DNA of 64,000 nucleotides from Streptomyces sp. PT12 (GCF_003311645.1 NZ_QEST01000096.1:124001-188000); one strand, 5' to 3'; shown: positions 8,649 through 17,963, counted from the stretch's first letter. Made by a program: numbers and translations. Notes: generated by a model from the letters alone, not told the origin.

Positions 8649-9586
8649 GCGGCGCCGCCCCGCGCGCGGTGCTCGCTCGGGCTGATGCCGCGCTCCCGCT
8701 TGAACGCCGTGCTCAACGCGAACGCGCTGCCATACCCCACACGGCGGGCGACCGCCTCGAGTGTCACCTCCGGATCGCGCAGCAGCTCGGCGGCCAACTG
8801 GAGCCGCCAGCCCGTGAGATACGCCATCGGCGGCTCGCCGACCAGCTCGGTGAAACGGCGGGCCAGCGCCGCGCGCGAGACCCCGGACCTGGCGGCGAGG
8901 CCCGCGACGGTCCACGGGTGCGCGGGGTGGTCGTGGATCTGCCGCAGCGCGTGGCCGACCGCGGGGTCGCCGTGCGCGCGGTACCACGCGGGCGCCTCCG
9001 CGTCCGGCCGCGCGAACCACGCGCGCAGCGCCGCGATCAGCAGCAGGTCGAGCAGCCGGTCGAGAAGCACCTCCTGCCCTGGCTCGTCCTTGACGATCTC
9101 GCTGGAAAGCAGCCCGAGCAGCGGCCCGTCCCAGGCGCCGCGGCGCGGCACGAGCACCCGGGGCAGGGCGCGCAACAGCCGTGCGCTGACCTCCAGTGGG
9201 AGCTGGTAGGTGCCGATCAGCAGCTCGGTCCCGCCCTCGGGGTCGGTACCCCATGTGCGCACGCCGAGGTCGAGCGCCTCGCACAGGTCGGTGCCGTCGG
9301 GGCCGACGCTGCACCCGCCGGGCAGCACCCGCGTCGACAGCGGGGTGTCCGGGTCGTCCGCGACGGTGTAGGGCTCGGGGCCGCGCACCACCGCGATGTC
9401 CCCCTTCGCGAGTCGCACCGGGCACTCGCCCTCGGGAACGATCCACGCGTGGCCGCGCGTCACGCACGCCACGGTCAACGGCGCCTCGTCGCACACCCGT
9501 ATCCCCCAGGGCGCGCTGAGCACGGCGCGCAACAGGAAGGCGCCCCGCGCGCGGGGGCCGTCGAGGAGGCTGGTCAGCGCGTCCAT
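8588..9586 (-). CDS. AraC-family transcriptional regulator (cupin_6 type)
   Basis: A 332-residue regulator. The N-terminal about 200 residues form the AraC_binding_2/cupin_6 domain (MDALTSLLDGPRARGAFLLR, then VTRGHAWIVPEGECPVRLAKGDIAVVRG). The C-terminal 100 residues carry two helix-turn-helix units: WTVAGLAARSGVSRAALARRFTELVGEPPMAYL and the conserved VTLEAVARRVGYGSAFALSTAFKRERGISPSEHR. The ATG at 9586 begins MDALTSLL. The divergently transcribed NmrA-like gene is a typical target for this family, but that gene is broken here, so the regulator may have lost its local target. Ligand unknown. Confidence 0.92.
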   Translation of the reverse strand: MDALTSLLDGPRARGAFLLRAVLSAPWGIRVCDEAPLTVACVTRGHAWIVPEGECPVRLAKGDIAVVRGPEPYTVADDPDTPLSTRVLPGGCSVGPDGTDLCEALDLGVRTWGTDPEGGTELLIGTYQLPLEVSARLLRALPRVLVPRRGAWDGPLLGLLSSEIVKDEPGQEVLLDRLLDLLLIAALRAWFARPDAEAPAWYRAHGDPAVGHALRQIHDHPAHPWTVAGLAARSGVSRAALARRFTELVGEPPMAYLTGWRLQLAAELLRDPEVTLEAVARRVGYGSAFALSTAFKRERGISPSEHRARGGAAQVSGAGSGRSSSSPERTGR

Positions 9587-9783
9587 GCCACGAGCGTAGA
9601 CGCACGCGCACGCGCATGCGCGTGAGCCTGACGGCGATGGCCGGGCGGGCGCCGCTCCGGTGGACTGAGGACATGGGCGCGGCACCGCCGCGCACCCTCG
9701 ACGGAATCGGCGGGAGAGCGGTTTCCGCGATGGATGAGACGGATGAGATGAACGAGTTGGCCGAGATACCTGGCATAACGAAC

Positions 9784-9870
<87 letters not shown>

Positions 9871-10200
9871 GTTGCGCCCGAGCGGATCCTGGTCCTGGGC
9901 GGCACCGGCAAGAGCGGTAGGCGCGTCGCGCGGCGGCTACCGGGCGCGCGGATCGGCTCACGCGCCGGAACCCCGCCGTTCCACTGGGAGGACCCCACGA
10001 CCTGAGGGCCGGTGCTTGACGGGATGGAGGCCGTGTTCCTGTGCTACGTGCCCTACGCGGCGGCCGCCGTGGGCGCCCGAGGCGATCGGCGCGTTCTCCG
10101 AGCTGGCCGTGGCCAAGGGGGTGCGCTGCCTGGTGCCGCTCTCGGGCCGGGGCGAGGAGCGCGCGGTCGAGTCGGAACGGGCGATGCGGCGGGCGGGCGC

Positions 10201-10262
10201 ACGTGCGAGCGCGGGTGCGAGCGCGGGTGCGAGCGCGGGTGCGAGCGCGGGTGCGAGCGCGG
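10201..10262 (+). repeat. 12-base-period GCGAGCGCGGGT repeat
   Basis: About five near-perfect 12-base units encode ASAG repeats within the decayed NmrA gene, in a loop that is short in relatives. Confidence 0.9.
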
Positions 10263-10737
10263 AGTGGACGGTGCTGCGCGGTAGTTGGTTCGCCCAGAAC
10301 TTCAGCGAGGACTTCCTCCTGGACGCCGTCCTCGGCGGCGAGGTGGTGCTGCCCGCCGCGCCCGGGTGGCGGAGGCGTTCCTGGACGCCGAGGACATCGC
10401 GGACTGCGCGGTCGCGGCGCTCACCGGGCCTGGGCACGCGGGGCGGGTGTACGAGCTGACCGGGCCACGGCTGCTGACGTTCGAGGATGCGGTGGGCGAG
10501 ATCGGCGCGGCGATCGGGCGGGACGTACGGTTCCTGGCGGTGCCGCCGGTGCGGTATGCCGAGATCCTGGCGGGGGCCGGGATGCCGCCCGAGGTGGCGG
10601 CGCTGCTGACCGAGGTGTTCGGCGCGGTGCTCGACGGGCGCAACGCCCGCCTCACCAGCGACGTGGCCGCGATCCCGGGCCGGGCGCCGCGCGACTTCTC
10701 CGCCTATGTGGCCGAGGCCGCGGCCACCGGGGCGCGA

Positions 10738-10751
10738 GGAGAGCGCTCTCC
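10738..10751. repeat. copy 5 of palindrome GGAGAGCGCTCTCC
   Basis: An exact copy at the extreme 3' end of the decayed NmrA gene, encoding ERSP just before its stop. Confidence 0.95.
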
Positions 10752-10859
10752 CATGCCGTCAGCGTTCAACTGAGCCCTGTTCGGGCACATGTCGAGGAAC
10801 CAGCCCGCGGCGCCAGCCGGTCGCGCGCGGACGGGCGACGAGACGGCGATCGTGGGCGT

Positions 10860-11393
10860 TCACCAGACGTCCCCGTCGCGCCAGTCGCACACCAGCTCCC
10901 CCTCGATGTCGAGGCGCGCCGTCACCGGCAGGACGTACACCCCGTCGTCCTCCTCCTCGGTGCGCACTATGCCCAGCGGGGTCAGCGCGAACGTCGGCCC
11001 CTGCCACGAAAGCCAGCCGCGTGACATGTACAGGGCGCGGGCCGACTCGGTCGTGGAGAGCGCTCCCAGGTCGTATGCGCCGCGGATCACCCGCTCCAAC
11101 GCCGCCATCAGCGCCGCGCCATGGCCCCGGCCGCGCTGGTCGTGGCGGACGCCGACGCCCTCGACATAGCCGGTGCGCAGCGAGCGGCCCCCGTGCAGGA
11201 CCCGGCGCTGGACGACGGACGCGTGGCCGACCAACTCCCCGTCCGCATAGGCCAGGGCGTGCATCCCGCCCAGGGCGTGTTCCCAGTCGAGGTCGCCCAG
11301 GTCGCCGTCGAACGCCTGATGCAGGAGAGCGCGTACCGCGGCGAGGGTGGCGGGGTCGAGATCGGCGGTGTGGGCGGTGCGCACCTCGGTCAT
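10860..11393 (-). CDS. aac(2')-I: aminoglycoside 2'-N-acetyltransferase, AAC(2')-I family
   Basis: A 177-residue GNAT enzyme that transfers acetyl from acetyl-CoA to the 2'-amino group of aminoglycosides. It aligns by eye along its whole length with the mycobacterial AAC(2')-Ic family: DWEHALGGMHALAYADGELVGHASVVQRR, the GNAT CoA loop GYVEGVGVRHDQRGRGHGAALM, RGAYDLGALSTTESARALYMSRGWLSWQGPT, and the terminal ELVCDWRDGDVW. The ATG at 11393 was chosen because AAGGA lies 9-10 nt upstream; an ATG at 11402 would overlap it. The frame stays open upstream to 11849 through low-complexity sequence that I do not count as coding. It probably gives intrinsic low-level resistance or acts in cell-wall acetylation, as proposed for mycobacteria. 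Confidence 0.93.
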   Translation of the reverse strand: MTEVRTAHTADLDPATLAAVRALLHQAFDGDLGDLDWEHALGGMHALAYADGELVGHASVVQRRVLHGGRSLRTGYVEGVGVRHDQRGRGHGAALMAALERVIRGAYDLGALSTTESARALYMSRGWLSWQGPTFALTPLGIVRTEEEDDGVYVLPVTARLDIEGELVCDWRDGDVW

Positions 11394-11960
11394 GGGGATC
11401 ATTCCTTGCGGCGGAGCGGGGTGGGTCAGCCAGCCGCGGCCGACGCGGGACGGCCGGGAGCGCGGGCGGCTGCGAGTGGCGCCAGTTCCTGGGAGGGCGG
11501 GCGCCGTTGAGGCACCGGAGTGGGGCGGTTCGCTGAGGGAACGGGCTTGGGCGGGCCACGTGCCCGGGGCGGTGGTCCCGGCGAACGCCGCGTGGCGGGT
11601 GAGTGGGGCGTCGGGGTCGGCGCCGAGGTCAGGGCCGGGGTCGGCGTCGGGGTCGGGGTCGGGGTGAGGGTCGGCGATGCGGGTTTCGTGGGGGAACGGG
11701 GTGGCCCGGCTCAGGCGGGCGACCCCCTCGGCGATCGACTCCGCCCCTATCCGGCCGAGATCGGCCGGGGGCAGCTCGAACGACTCGGCCGACGGCCGGG
11801 CGGTGCCGACGGTCAAGGTGTGGGGTGTGGAGCCCGAGGAAGTCCGCACGGGCGCAGCGTATCCGGCTCACAGCCTCGGGGAAGCGGTGCTGAGCGCAGC
11901 GTTGCCCAGGAGAAACGGCAGTGATGCCGACGGGTAACAGCGCCGCCGCACGCTCGGGGC
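11394..11960. other. long intergenic region with period-6 repeats
   Basis: 567 bases between aac(2')-I and the NirB-type flavoprotein. A GTCGGG-type period-6 repeat occupies about 11632-11672. An open minus-strand frame (to 11849) is continuous with aac(2')-I. It begins with MRTSSGSTPHTLTVGTARPS-like sequence and then becomes Asp-Pro repeats; it could be a non-conserved small ORF. I see no convincing gene. Regulatory half-sites lie at its right end. Confidence 0.5.
11912..11938. promoter_or_regulatory. possible GlnR-type elements upstream of the nir operon
   Basis: GAAAC at 11912-11916 and GTAAC at 11934-11938 lie 22 bases apart, just upstream of the first gene of the nirBBD operon. This matches the periodicity seen upstream of nasA and the general GlnR box form. 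It is weak, but recurrence at both nitrate loci raises its value. Confidence 0.35.
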
Positions 11961-13316
11961 ATGGCTGGTGGGTCGGTGGACACGCGCGTGGTGGTCGTGG
12001 GCGGCGGAATGGCCGGTGCGCGGCTCGCGTGGCAGCTCGGCACCGCGCCGGGCGCCACGGTGACGGTGCTCGCCGATGAGCCGCACCCCGCGTACAACCG
12101 CGTGCTGCTCGCCGAGGTGCTGGCCGGGCGCTACCCGGCCGAGGTGATCGCCCTTCCGAGGCCCGGCGCGAACGTCGCGTGGCGGGCCGGAACGCGGGTG
12201 AAGCGAATCAACCGCGCGGCGCGGACAGTTGAGTGCGCCGACGGGACGCGGGTCGGCTATGACGTGCTGGTGCTGGCCACGGGGTCGCATCCGGTACTGC
12301 CGCCGTTGCGGGGCCTGTTGCCGCCGGGCGGGGGCGAACTCCTGGACGGCGTATACCCGTTCCGCACGCTGGACGACTGCCTGGCGCTGCGCGGCGCGGT
12401 GTCGGCCGCGGGTCCCGCGCCCCGGGCGGTGGTGATCGGCGGCGGGCTGCTCGGCGTCTCGGCCGCCCGCGCGCTGGCCGAGTTGGGTGTCCATGTGGTG
12501 CTCGCCCACCAGGGGGAGCACCTGCTCGAGCGCCATGTCGACCCGGACGCGGGCGCGTTGCTGCGCGACCATCTGGCCGCCAGGGGTGTCGAGGTGCACA
12601 CCGAGTGCCGGGTGCGGGGCGTGGCGACGGCCCGGGGAACGCGCCGGGTGACGGGCGTGCGGCTGGCCGACGGCTATGCGCTCGACGCCGAACTCGTCGT
12701 GCTCGCCTGCGGGGTGCGGCCCCGCGTCAGCCTGGCGCGCGCGGCCGGGCTCGCCCTCGGAACACGGGGCGGGATCGTCGTCGACGACCGGCTGCGCACG
12801 CCGGACGACCCGCGCGTGTACGCCGTGGGTGACTGCGCGGAGCACCGCGGTGTGCTGCACGGCCTGGCCGGGGCGGCACAGGACCAGGCCGATGTGCTGG
12901 CCCGGGTGCTCGGCGGCGACCCGGACGCCCGCTACGGGGGAACGCGCGCGCTGGTCCGCCTCACGCTCCCCGATCGCGGCGAACGCGGCCACCGCGAGGC
13001 GCACGGCCACCGTGAGGCGCGCGGCGAACGCGGCGAACGCGGCCAGCGGGGCGCGCGGGCCGAACCGGCCCTTGGTTCCCTGGACTTGGCCGCCTTCGGG
13101 GAGACCTCGCCCGCCCCGGGCGACGACGTGGTGCGCCTCGCGGACGCCACGCGCGGCGCCTACCGCAGGATCGTCGTCCGCGGCGACCGGCTGCGCGGCG
13201 GGGTCTTGCTCGGCGACCTGGGCGGGGTCGCCGCGCTCGCCAGCGCGTGGGAGAGCGACGAGGCCCTCCCCGCCAGCCCGTTGCTCCATCTGCTGACCCA
13301 CGACGGAGGGTACTGA
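11961..13316 (+). CDS. NirB-type FAD/NAD-dependent oxidoreductase (nitrite reductase flavoprotein)
   Basis: A 451-residue flavoprotein homologous to the N-terminal pyridine nucleotide-disulfide oxidoreductase part of NirB, lacking the siroheme domain. FAD loop VVVVGGGMAGARLAWQL, typical NirB-like YNRVLLAEVLAGRY, NAD loop AVVIGGGLLGVSAARALAELG, and YAVGDCAEHRGVLHGL near the second FAD motif. Position and length match the extra nirB-like gene in Streptomyces nirBBD clusters. It likely supplies electrons from NAD(P)H to nitrite reductase. It lies 3 bases upstream of nirB. A His/Arg/Gly/Glu tandem repeat (GERGHREAHGHREARGERGE, 12976-13050) interrupts the C-terminal region. Confidence 0.88.
   Translation: MAGGSVDTRVVVVGGGMAGARLAWQLGTAPGATVTVLADEPHPAYNRVLLAEVLAGRYPAEVIALPRPGANVAWRAGTRVKRINRAARTVECADGTRVGYDVLVLATGSHPVLPPLRGLLPPGGGELLDGVYPFRTLDDCLALRGAVSAAGPAPRAVVIGGGLLGVSAARALAELGVHVVLAHQGEHLLERHVDPDAGALLRDHLAARGVEVHTECRVRGVATARGTRRVTGVRLADGYALDAELVVLACGVRPRVSLARAAGLALGTRGGIVVDDRLRTPDDPRVYAVGDCAEHRGVLHGLAGAAQDQADVLARVLGGDPDARYGGTRALVRLTLPDRGERGHREAHGHREARGERGERGQRGARAEPALGSLDLAAFGETSPAPGDDVVRLADATRGAYRRIVVRGDRLRGGVLLGDLGGVAALASAWESDEALPASPLLHLLTHDGGY
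12976..13050 (+). repeat. in-frame GAACGCGGCCAC-like tandem repeat
   Basis: Imperfect 9-18 base units encode RGERGHREAHGHREARGE-type sequence inside the NirB-type flavoprotein, between its NAD-binding and C-terminal segments. Confidence 0.8.
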
Positions 13317-13319
13317 GCC

Positions 13320-15935
13320 ATGGACCCCACCACACGCACTCCCACGATCGTGCTGATCGGCCACGGGATGGTCGGCCAGCGGTTCCTGGAGGAGCTGGCC
13401 GAGCGGGGGGTGAGCGGGCGGGCGCGCGTGGTCGTGCTGTGCGAGGAGCCGCGGCCCGCCTACGACCGGGTGCACCTCACCTCGTACTTCTCCGGCACAT
13501 CGCCGGAGGAACTCTCCCTGCTGCCCGAGGGGTTCACGGAGAAGCACGGCATCGAGCTGAGGGTGGGCGACCCGGCCGTCGCCGTGGACCGGGCGGCGCG
13601 GGTGGTGACGGCGCGCTCGGGGGCCTCGTTCGCCTATGACACGCTCGTACTGGCGACGGGCAGCGCGCCGTTCGTGCCGCCGGTGCCGGGCCGGGACGCC
13701 GAGGGCTGTTTCGTCTACCGCACGATCGAGGATGTGCGGGCCATCGAATCCTATGCGCAAGGCCGCCGCGCGGGCGTGGTGGTGGGCGGCGGGCTGCTCG
13801 GCCTGGAAGCCGCGGGAGCGCTCTTTGGCCTGGGTCTCGAGACCCATGTGGTGGAGTTCAACGAGCGGTTGATGGCGATCCAGGTGGACGAGGGCGGCGG
13901 CGCGGCGCTGCGGCGGACCGTCGAGAACCTCGGCCTGGTCGTGCACACCGGCGTCGGCGGCCAGGAGATCACCCGGGGCGCGGCGGGCGAGGTCACCGGG
14001 ATAGCGCTCTCCGATGGCTCGACGGTGGCCGCCGACCTGGTGGTGTTCTCCGCCGGGGTGCGGCCACGCGACCAGCTCGCCAGGGAGGCGGGCCTCGCGG
14101 TCGGCGAGCGCGGCGGCGTGGTGGTGGACGAGCGGTGCCGCACCGCCGACCCCGCGGTCTACGCGATCGGCGAGTGCGCCCGCGCGGTGGACGGCACGGT
14201 CTACGGCCTGGTCGCCCCCGGCTACGAGATGGCCACGACGGCGGCCGAGGCGATCGCCCGCGACCTGTCTCCCGAGCAGCCGCAACGGGCGGGCGGCGGA
14301 CCGGCGTTCACGGGCGCCGACACCTCGACCAAGCTCAAGCTGCTCGGCGTGGACGTGGCCTCGTTCGGCGACGCGCAGGGCACCGCCGACGGCTGCCTCG
14401 ACGTCGTCTACGCCGACTCGCGCTCGGGGGTCTACAAGAAGCTGGTGATGGGCCGCGACGGCACCCTGCTCGGCGGGGTGCTGGTGGGCGACGCGGAGGC
14501 GTACGCGCTGCTGCGTCCGCTGACCGGGAGTGTGCCGCCCGCCGCGCCCGAGCGCCTGGTGCTGCCCGCCGGTCTGGGCCCGCCCACCGCGCTCGGCCCC
14601 TCGACGCTGCCGGACGAGGCGGTGGTGTGCAACTGCCACAACGTCACCAAGGGCACCATCCGCGCGGCCGTCGCCGACGAGGGCTGCGTCACCGTTCCCG
14701 AGGTGAAGCGCTGCACCAAGGCGGGTACGGGCTGCGGGAGTTGCCTCAAGGTGCTGGGCCAGCTCGTGAACGACGAGCTGGCGGCGAGCGGCGTCGCGGT
14801 GGACACGGGTCTGTGCGGCTGCTTCGCGCACACCCGGCAGGAGCTGTACGAGATCGTGCGCGTCCGCCGGATCATCTCCTACCGGACGCTGCTCGACGAG
14901 CACGGCCGCGACCCGGCGCGCGGCGGCGACGGCTGCGAGGTGTGCAAGCCCGCGGTGGCCTCCGTCATCGCCTCGCTCGCCCCGTCCATCGGCGCCGAAG
15001 AGCATGTGCTCGACGGCGAACAGGCCGCGCTCCAGGACACCAACGACCACTTCCTCGCCAACCTCCAGAAGAACGGCTCCTATTCGGTGGTCCCCCGCGT
15101 GCCGGGCGGCGAGATCACCCCGGAGAAGCTGATCGTGATCGGCGAGGTGGCAAGGGACTTCGGCCTCTACACCAAGATCACGGGGGGCCAGCGGATCGAC
15201 ATGTTCGGCGCCCGGGTCGATCAACTTCCGCGGATCTGGGCCAGGTTGGTCGAGGCGGGCTTCGAGTCCGGGCACGCCTACGGCAAGGCGTTGCGCACGG
15301 TGAAGTCGTGTGTGGGCTCGACGTGGTGCCGCTACGGGGTGCAGGACAGCGTGCGGATGGCGATCGATCTGGAGCTGCGTTACCGGGGTTTGCGCTCGCC
15401 GCACAAGCTCAAGTCGGCGGTCTCCGGCTGCGCCCGCGAGTGCGCCGAGGCCATGGGCAAGGACTTCGGCGTGATCGCCACGGCCAACGGCTGGAACCTC
15501 TACGTCGGCGGCAACGGCGGCGCGACCCCGCGCCATGCGGACCTGCTGGCTCAGGACCTCTCGGACGCCGAACTGGTGCGGCTGATCGACCGGTTCCTGA
15601 TGTTCTACATCCGCACTGCCGACCGCCTGGAGCGCACCTCGGTGTGGCTGGAGCGGATCGAGGGCGGCCTTGAGCATGTACGGGACGTGGTGGTGCGCGA
15701 CTCCCTCGGCATCTGCGACGAGTTGGAGGCGCTGATGGCGGCGCATGTCGCCAGCTACCGCGACGAGTGGGCCGAGACGCTGGGCGATCCGGAGAAGCTG
15801 CGGCGTTTCGTGTCGTTCGTCAACGCCCCTGACGTGCCCGACCCGACCGTGCGGTTCGTGCCCGAACGCGACCAGCTCAAGCCCGACTTGACGCTGCTCA
15901 CCCTCGCCTCCCCGAAGCGGAGCGCGGCCCGATGA
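13320..15935 (+). CDS. nirB: nitrite reductase [NAD(P)H], large subunit
   Basis: An 871-residue cytoplasmic enzyme that reduces nitrite to ammonium with six electrons. Domains in order: FAD/NAD oxidoreductase (IVLIGHGMVGQRFLEEL; AGVVVGGGLLGLEAAGALFGLGL), the BFD-like [2Fe-2S] domain (VVCNCHNVTKGTIRAAV and CTKAGTGCGSCLKVLGQL), the nitrite/sulfite reductase ferredoxin half-domain, and the siroheme/4Fe-4S domain. The siroheme cluster cysteines appear as CVGSTWCRYG and SGCARECAEAMGKDFG. The ATG at 13320 is preceded by GGAGGG. The stop overlaps the nirD start (ATGA), indicating translational coupling. The chelatase at 3079-3816 would supply its siroheme. Confidence 0.96.
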   Translation: MDPTTRTPTIVLIGHGMVGQRFLEELAERGVSGRARVVVLCEEPRPAYDRVHLTSYFSGTSPEELSLLPEGFTEKHGIELRVGDPAVAVDRAARVVTARSGASFAYDTLVLATGSAPFVPPVPGRDAEGCFVYRTIEDVRAIESYAQGRRAGVVVGGGLLGLEAAGALFGLGLETHVVEFNERLMAIQVDEGGGAALRRTVENLGLVVHTGVGGQEITRGAAGEVTGIALSDGSTVAADLVVFSAGVRPRDQLAREAGLAVGERGGVVVDERCRTADPAVYAIGECARAVDGTVYGLVAPGYEMATTAAEAIARDLSPEQPQRAGGGPAFTGADTSTKLKLLGVDVASFGDAQGTADGCLDVVYADSRSGVYKKLVMGRDGTLLGGVLVGDAEAYALLRPLTGSVPPAAPERLVLPAGLGPPTALGPSTLPDEAVVCNCHNVTKGTIRAAVADEGCVTVPEVKRCTKAGTGCGSCLKVLGQLVNDELAASGVAVDTGLCGCFAHTRQELYEIVRVRRIISYRTLLDEHGRDPARGGDGCEVCKPAVASVIASLAPSIGAEEHVLDGEQAALQDTNDHFLANLQKNGSYSVVPRVPGGEITPEKLIVIGEVARDFGLYTKITGGQRIDMFGARVDQLPRIWARLVEAGFESGHAYGKALRTVKSCVGSTWCRYGVQDSVRMAIDLELRYRGLRSPHKLKSAVSGCARECAEAMGKDFGVIATANGWNLYVGGNGGATPRHADLLAQDLSDAELVRLIDRFLMFYIRTADRLERTSVWLERIEGGLEHVRDVVVRDSLGICDELEALMAAHVASYRDEWAETLGDPEKLRRFVSFVNAPDVPDPTVRFVPERDQLKPDLTLLTLASPKRSAAR

Positions 15936-16450
15936 CCACGCGGATCAAGACGAACACGCGGATCGAGACCAACGCGCGGAGCAAGACGAACACGGGGACC
16001 GCGACGAACACGGAGACCACGGCCAACGTGAAGACGGCCGCGAACGCGGAGACCACGGCCAACGTGAAGACCGCGGCGGGCAACGGGTCCGCCGCGGACA
16101 TCGAGACCGGAACGACCGTGCAGATCGAGGTGGCCGCCGGTCAGTGGCTGACGGTGTGCGGTCTGGCGGAGCTGACGCCGGGGCGTGGCGTGGCCGCGCT
16201 GCTGCCCGACGGCAGCCAGGCGGCGGTCTTCAGGGACCGCCATGGCCGCGTGCACGCGATCGGCAACCGCGATCCGTTCACCGGCGCCCAGGTCCTCTCC
16301 CGTGGCCTGATGGGCGGGGCGGGCAAAGGGGGTGCGCCGTTCGTCGCCTCCCCGCTGCTCAAGCAGCGCTTCGACCTCACCACGGGCGCCTGCCTGGACG
16401 ACCCTGATCCGGCCCGCGCGGTCCCGGTCTACGCGACCCGGCGCCGCTGA
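15932..16450 (+). CDS. nirD: nitrite reductase, small subunit
   Basis: A 172-residue NirD with a Rieske-like fold. The conserved domain starts at about residue 62 (TTVQIEVAAGQWLTVCGLAELTPGRGVAALLPDG, then AVFRDRHGRVHAIGNRDPFTGAQVLSRGLMG and ASPLLKQRFDLTTGACLDD). It lacks Rieske Fe-S ligands, as NirD proteins do. The first about 60 residues are an unusual Thr/Asn/Lys-rich low-complexity extension, while typical NirD is about 110 residues. The extension includes a perfect 23-base direct repeat at 36-base spacing. It may tolerate expansion because it lies outside the fold. Start codon overlaps the nirB stop. Confidence 0.92.
   Translation: MTTRIKTNTRIETNARSKTNTGTATNTETTANVKTAANAETTANVKTAAGNGSAADIETGTTVQIEVAAGQWLTVCGLAELTPGRGVAALLPDGSQAAVFRDRHGRVHAIGNRDPFTGAQVLSRGLMGGAGKGGAPFVASPLLKQRFDLTTGACLDDPDPARAVPVYATRRR
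16013..16071 (+). repeat. 36-base-period direct repeat in nirD N-terminus
   Basis: A 23-base unit beginning GAGACCACGGCCAACGTG occurs at 16013-16035 and again at 16049-16071, encoding ETTANVKT twice. Confidence 0.92.
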
Positions 16451-16547
16451 ACCCGTTACCCCTGAACCTGCCCCTCACCCGTCACCGCTGAGCCCCGCCA
16501 CCGGGCGCCCGGCTACCGCGCCCGCGCCACCGGGCCCGGGCATGCGA

Positions 16548-16583
16548 GAGGGCCGGGCGCCGCGTTGGCGACTCCCGGCCCTC
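16548..16583. terminator. bidirectional hairpin terminator between nirD and the small secreted gene
   Basis: A perfect 10-bp stem (GAGGGCCGGG at 16548-16557 with CCCGGCCCTC at 16574-16583) and a 16-base loop lie between two convergent genes. No U-run is present, as is usual in Streptomyces. Confidence 0.65.
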
Positions 16584-16604
16584 GATGGGGATTACGTGGG
16601 TCGA

Positions 16605-16817
16605 TTACTTCCAGGCGAGGCGGCCGCCCGCGCAGCCCGAGCCGAAGACGGGGTTGTCCTCGATGACTCCCGCGAAGATGCCGCACGTGGCGAACTCCGC
16701 CGCGCCCGCACTCGGGTGGTGCGTGTCGTCGCCCTTGTAGGCCAGGGCGCCACCGGCGCCGCCGACGATGATCGCGGCGGCCATGGCGCTGGCCGTGAGC
16801 ACGGAACGGATACGCAT
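16605..16817 (-). CDS. small secreted protein with two cysteines
   Basis: A 70-residue precursor with a clear Sec signal peptide: MRIRSVLTASAMAAAIIVGG followed by a GGALA cleavage-like site near residue 25. The mature peptide is about 45 residues, containing one Cys pair (FATCGIFAG and FGSGCAGGRL) that could form a disulfide, and a Gly-rich C-terminus. AAGGAG lies upstream of the ATG at 16817, which decides the start. The size and export signal resemble the many small secreted Streptomyces surface proteins, but it lacks the chaplin motif. Function unknown. It is convergent with nirD. Confidence 0.75.
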   Translation of the reverse strand: MRIRSVLTASAMAAAIIVGGAGGALAYKGDDTHHPSAGAAEFATCGIFAGVIEDNPVFGSGCAGGRLAWK

Positions 16818-16976
16818 GTCTGCTCCTTTGGGGGGGTGACGTGGGTCCACGAGCCGGCGTGGATCCGCTGGCCCGCGCGCCATCGTGTGCATGGACGGGC
16901 AGCGTTCGCCGGGCACCGCGCCGGGAACGACGTCGAACAGCGGACACGCCCTGTCACCCACAGGTGTGGCCCCGGC

Positions 16977-17963
16977 TCAGCCCAGTGCGGCGAGGAGTTC
17001 GCGCTCCTTCGCGGCGCTCAATCCCGCACTGCGCGGGTGGTGCAACCCCTGGGTGCGCGCCCACTCCAGCGTGTCGGCCAGCAGCTCGGCGCGCGGCCTG
17101 TGGGTCAGGCCCGCCGCCCTGGCCGCCGCCCCCGTGCGGGCCGACCAGCCCTCCCAGCCGGGCTCGACCAGCCACATCGGCAGCGACTCGGGGCCCATGT
17201 AGGCGGCCACGCCCCGCTCCGCCAGCCAGGTCGGATCGGCCGTCACCACGGGGCCCGTGTGCCCGCCGATGGCGCGGGAGAGCGCTATCCAGTCTCCGAA
17301 CGGCAGCATCGGACCGACCGCGTCGAACGTTCCCGTGGTCCCGGCCTCCGCCGCGTCCAGCAGCCACGCGGCCAGGTCGCGCACGTCCACGACCTGCGTG
17401 GGCAGGCGCGGGGTGTCGGGCACCAGCATCGGCTCGCGCGGGTCGCGGGCGGCGCGCGCGACCCAGTACCCGGACCTGCCGCTCGCGTCGCCAGGGCCGC
17501 CGATCAGGCCCGCGCGGGCGACGAGCAGCCGGTCGGCCGCAACCGCCTCGCAGGCCCGTTCACAGGCCACCTTGGCGGCCCCGTACTCCTCGTGCCCCGC
17601 CTCGCGCTCCCCCGTGGCCGCAAGCAGCGGAGTCGACTCGTCCACGTCGAGCAGGCCGTGTGACGCGTACGCGCTGACCGAGGACACATACGCCCAGTGC
17701 CCGGCGCGTTCGGCCAGGGCGGCGAGGGCGTCGGTGACCAACCCCGGCTGCCACGACACCTCCACCACGGCGTCCCAGTCCCGCGTGACCACTGGCGCGT
17801 ACGCCGAGCGCTCACGCCGGTCCGCGGTCACCAGGCGCGCGCCGGGCGCGACCGGGCCGCTCTCGCCCCTGGCCAGACACGTCACCCCGTGGCCCCGCGC
17901 CAGCGCCTGCCGCGTCACCTCGCGGCCCAGCCACGCCGTGCCGCCGAGTATCAGAATCTCCAT
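16977..17963 (-). CDS. NAD-dependent epimerase/reductase (extended SDR)
   Basis: A 328-residue extended short-chain dehydrogenase-like protein. The NAD(P)-binding motif is [23 protein letters not shown] at the N-terminus. The catalytic Tyr-Lys may be the pair in [15 protein letters not shown]. Other family features are [12 protein letters not shown] and the C-terminal substrate region ([26 protein letters not shown]). The ATG at 17963 follows a GGGGGG stretch. Members of this subgroup act on nucleotide sugars or are unassigned reductases; no specific substrate is evident. It is divergent from the universal stress protein gene. A near-copy of the iterated palindrome (GGGAGAGCGCTATCC, 17276-17290) lies inside it. 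Confidence 0.82.
   Translation of the reverse strand: MEILILGGTAWLGREVTRQALARGHGVTCLARGESGPVAPGARLVTADRRERSAYAPVVTRDWDAVVEVSWQPGLVTDALAALAERAGHWAYVSSVSAYASHGLLDVDESTPLLAATGEREAGHEEYGAAKVACERACEAVAADRLLVARAGLIGGPGDASGRSGYWVARAARDPREPMLVPDTPRLPTQVVDVRDLAAWLLDAAEAGTTGTFDAVGPMLPFGDWIALSRAIGGHTGPVVTADPTWLAERGVAAYMGPESLPMWLVEPGWEGWSARTGAAARAAGLTHRPRAELLADTLEWARTQGLHHPRSAGLSAAKERELLAALG

Noticed and set aside
11394-11849. N-terminal extension of aac(2')-I by 152 residues
   Set aside because: The open frame is Asp-Pro repeat and low complexity; the family length (about 180) matches the ATG at 11393.
11868-15746. A 1292-residue open frame on the minus strand across nirB and its neighbour
   Set aside because: It is antisense to conserved nirB and the NirB-type flavoprotein and has the Arg/His/Val/Gly composition typical of GC-rich shadow frames.
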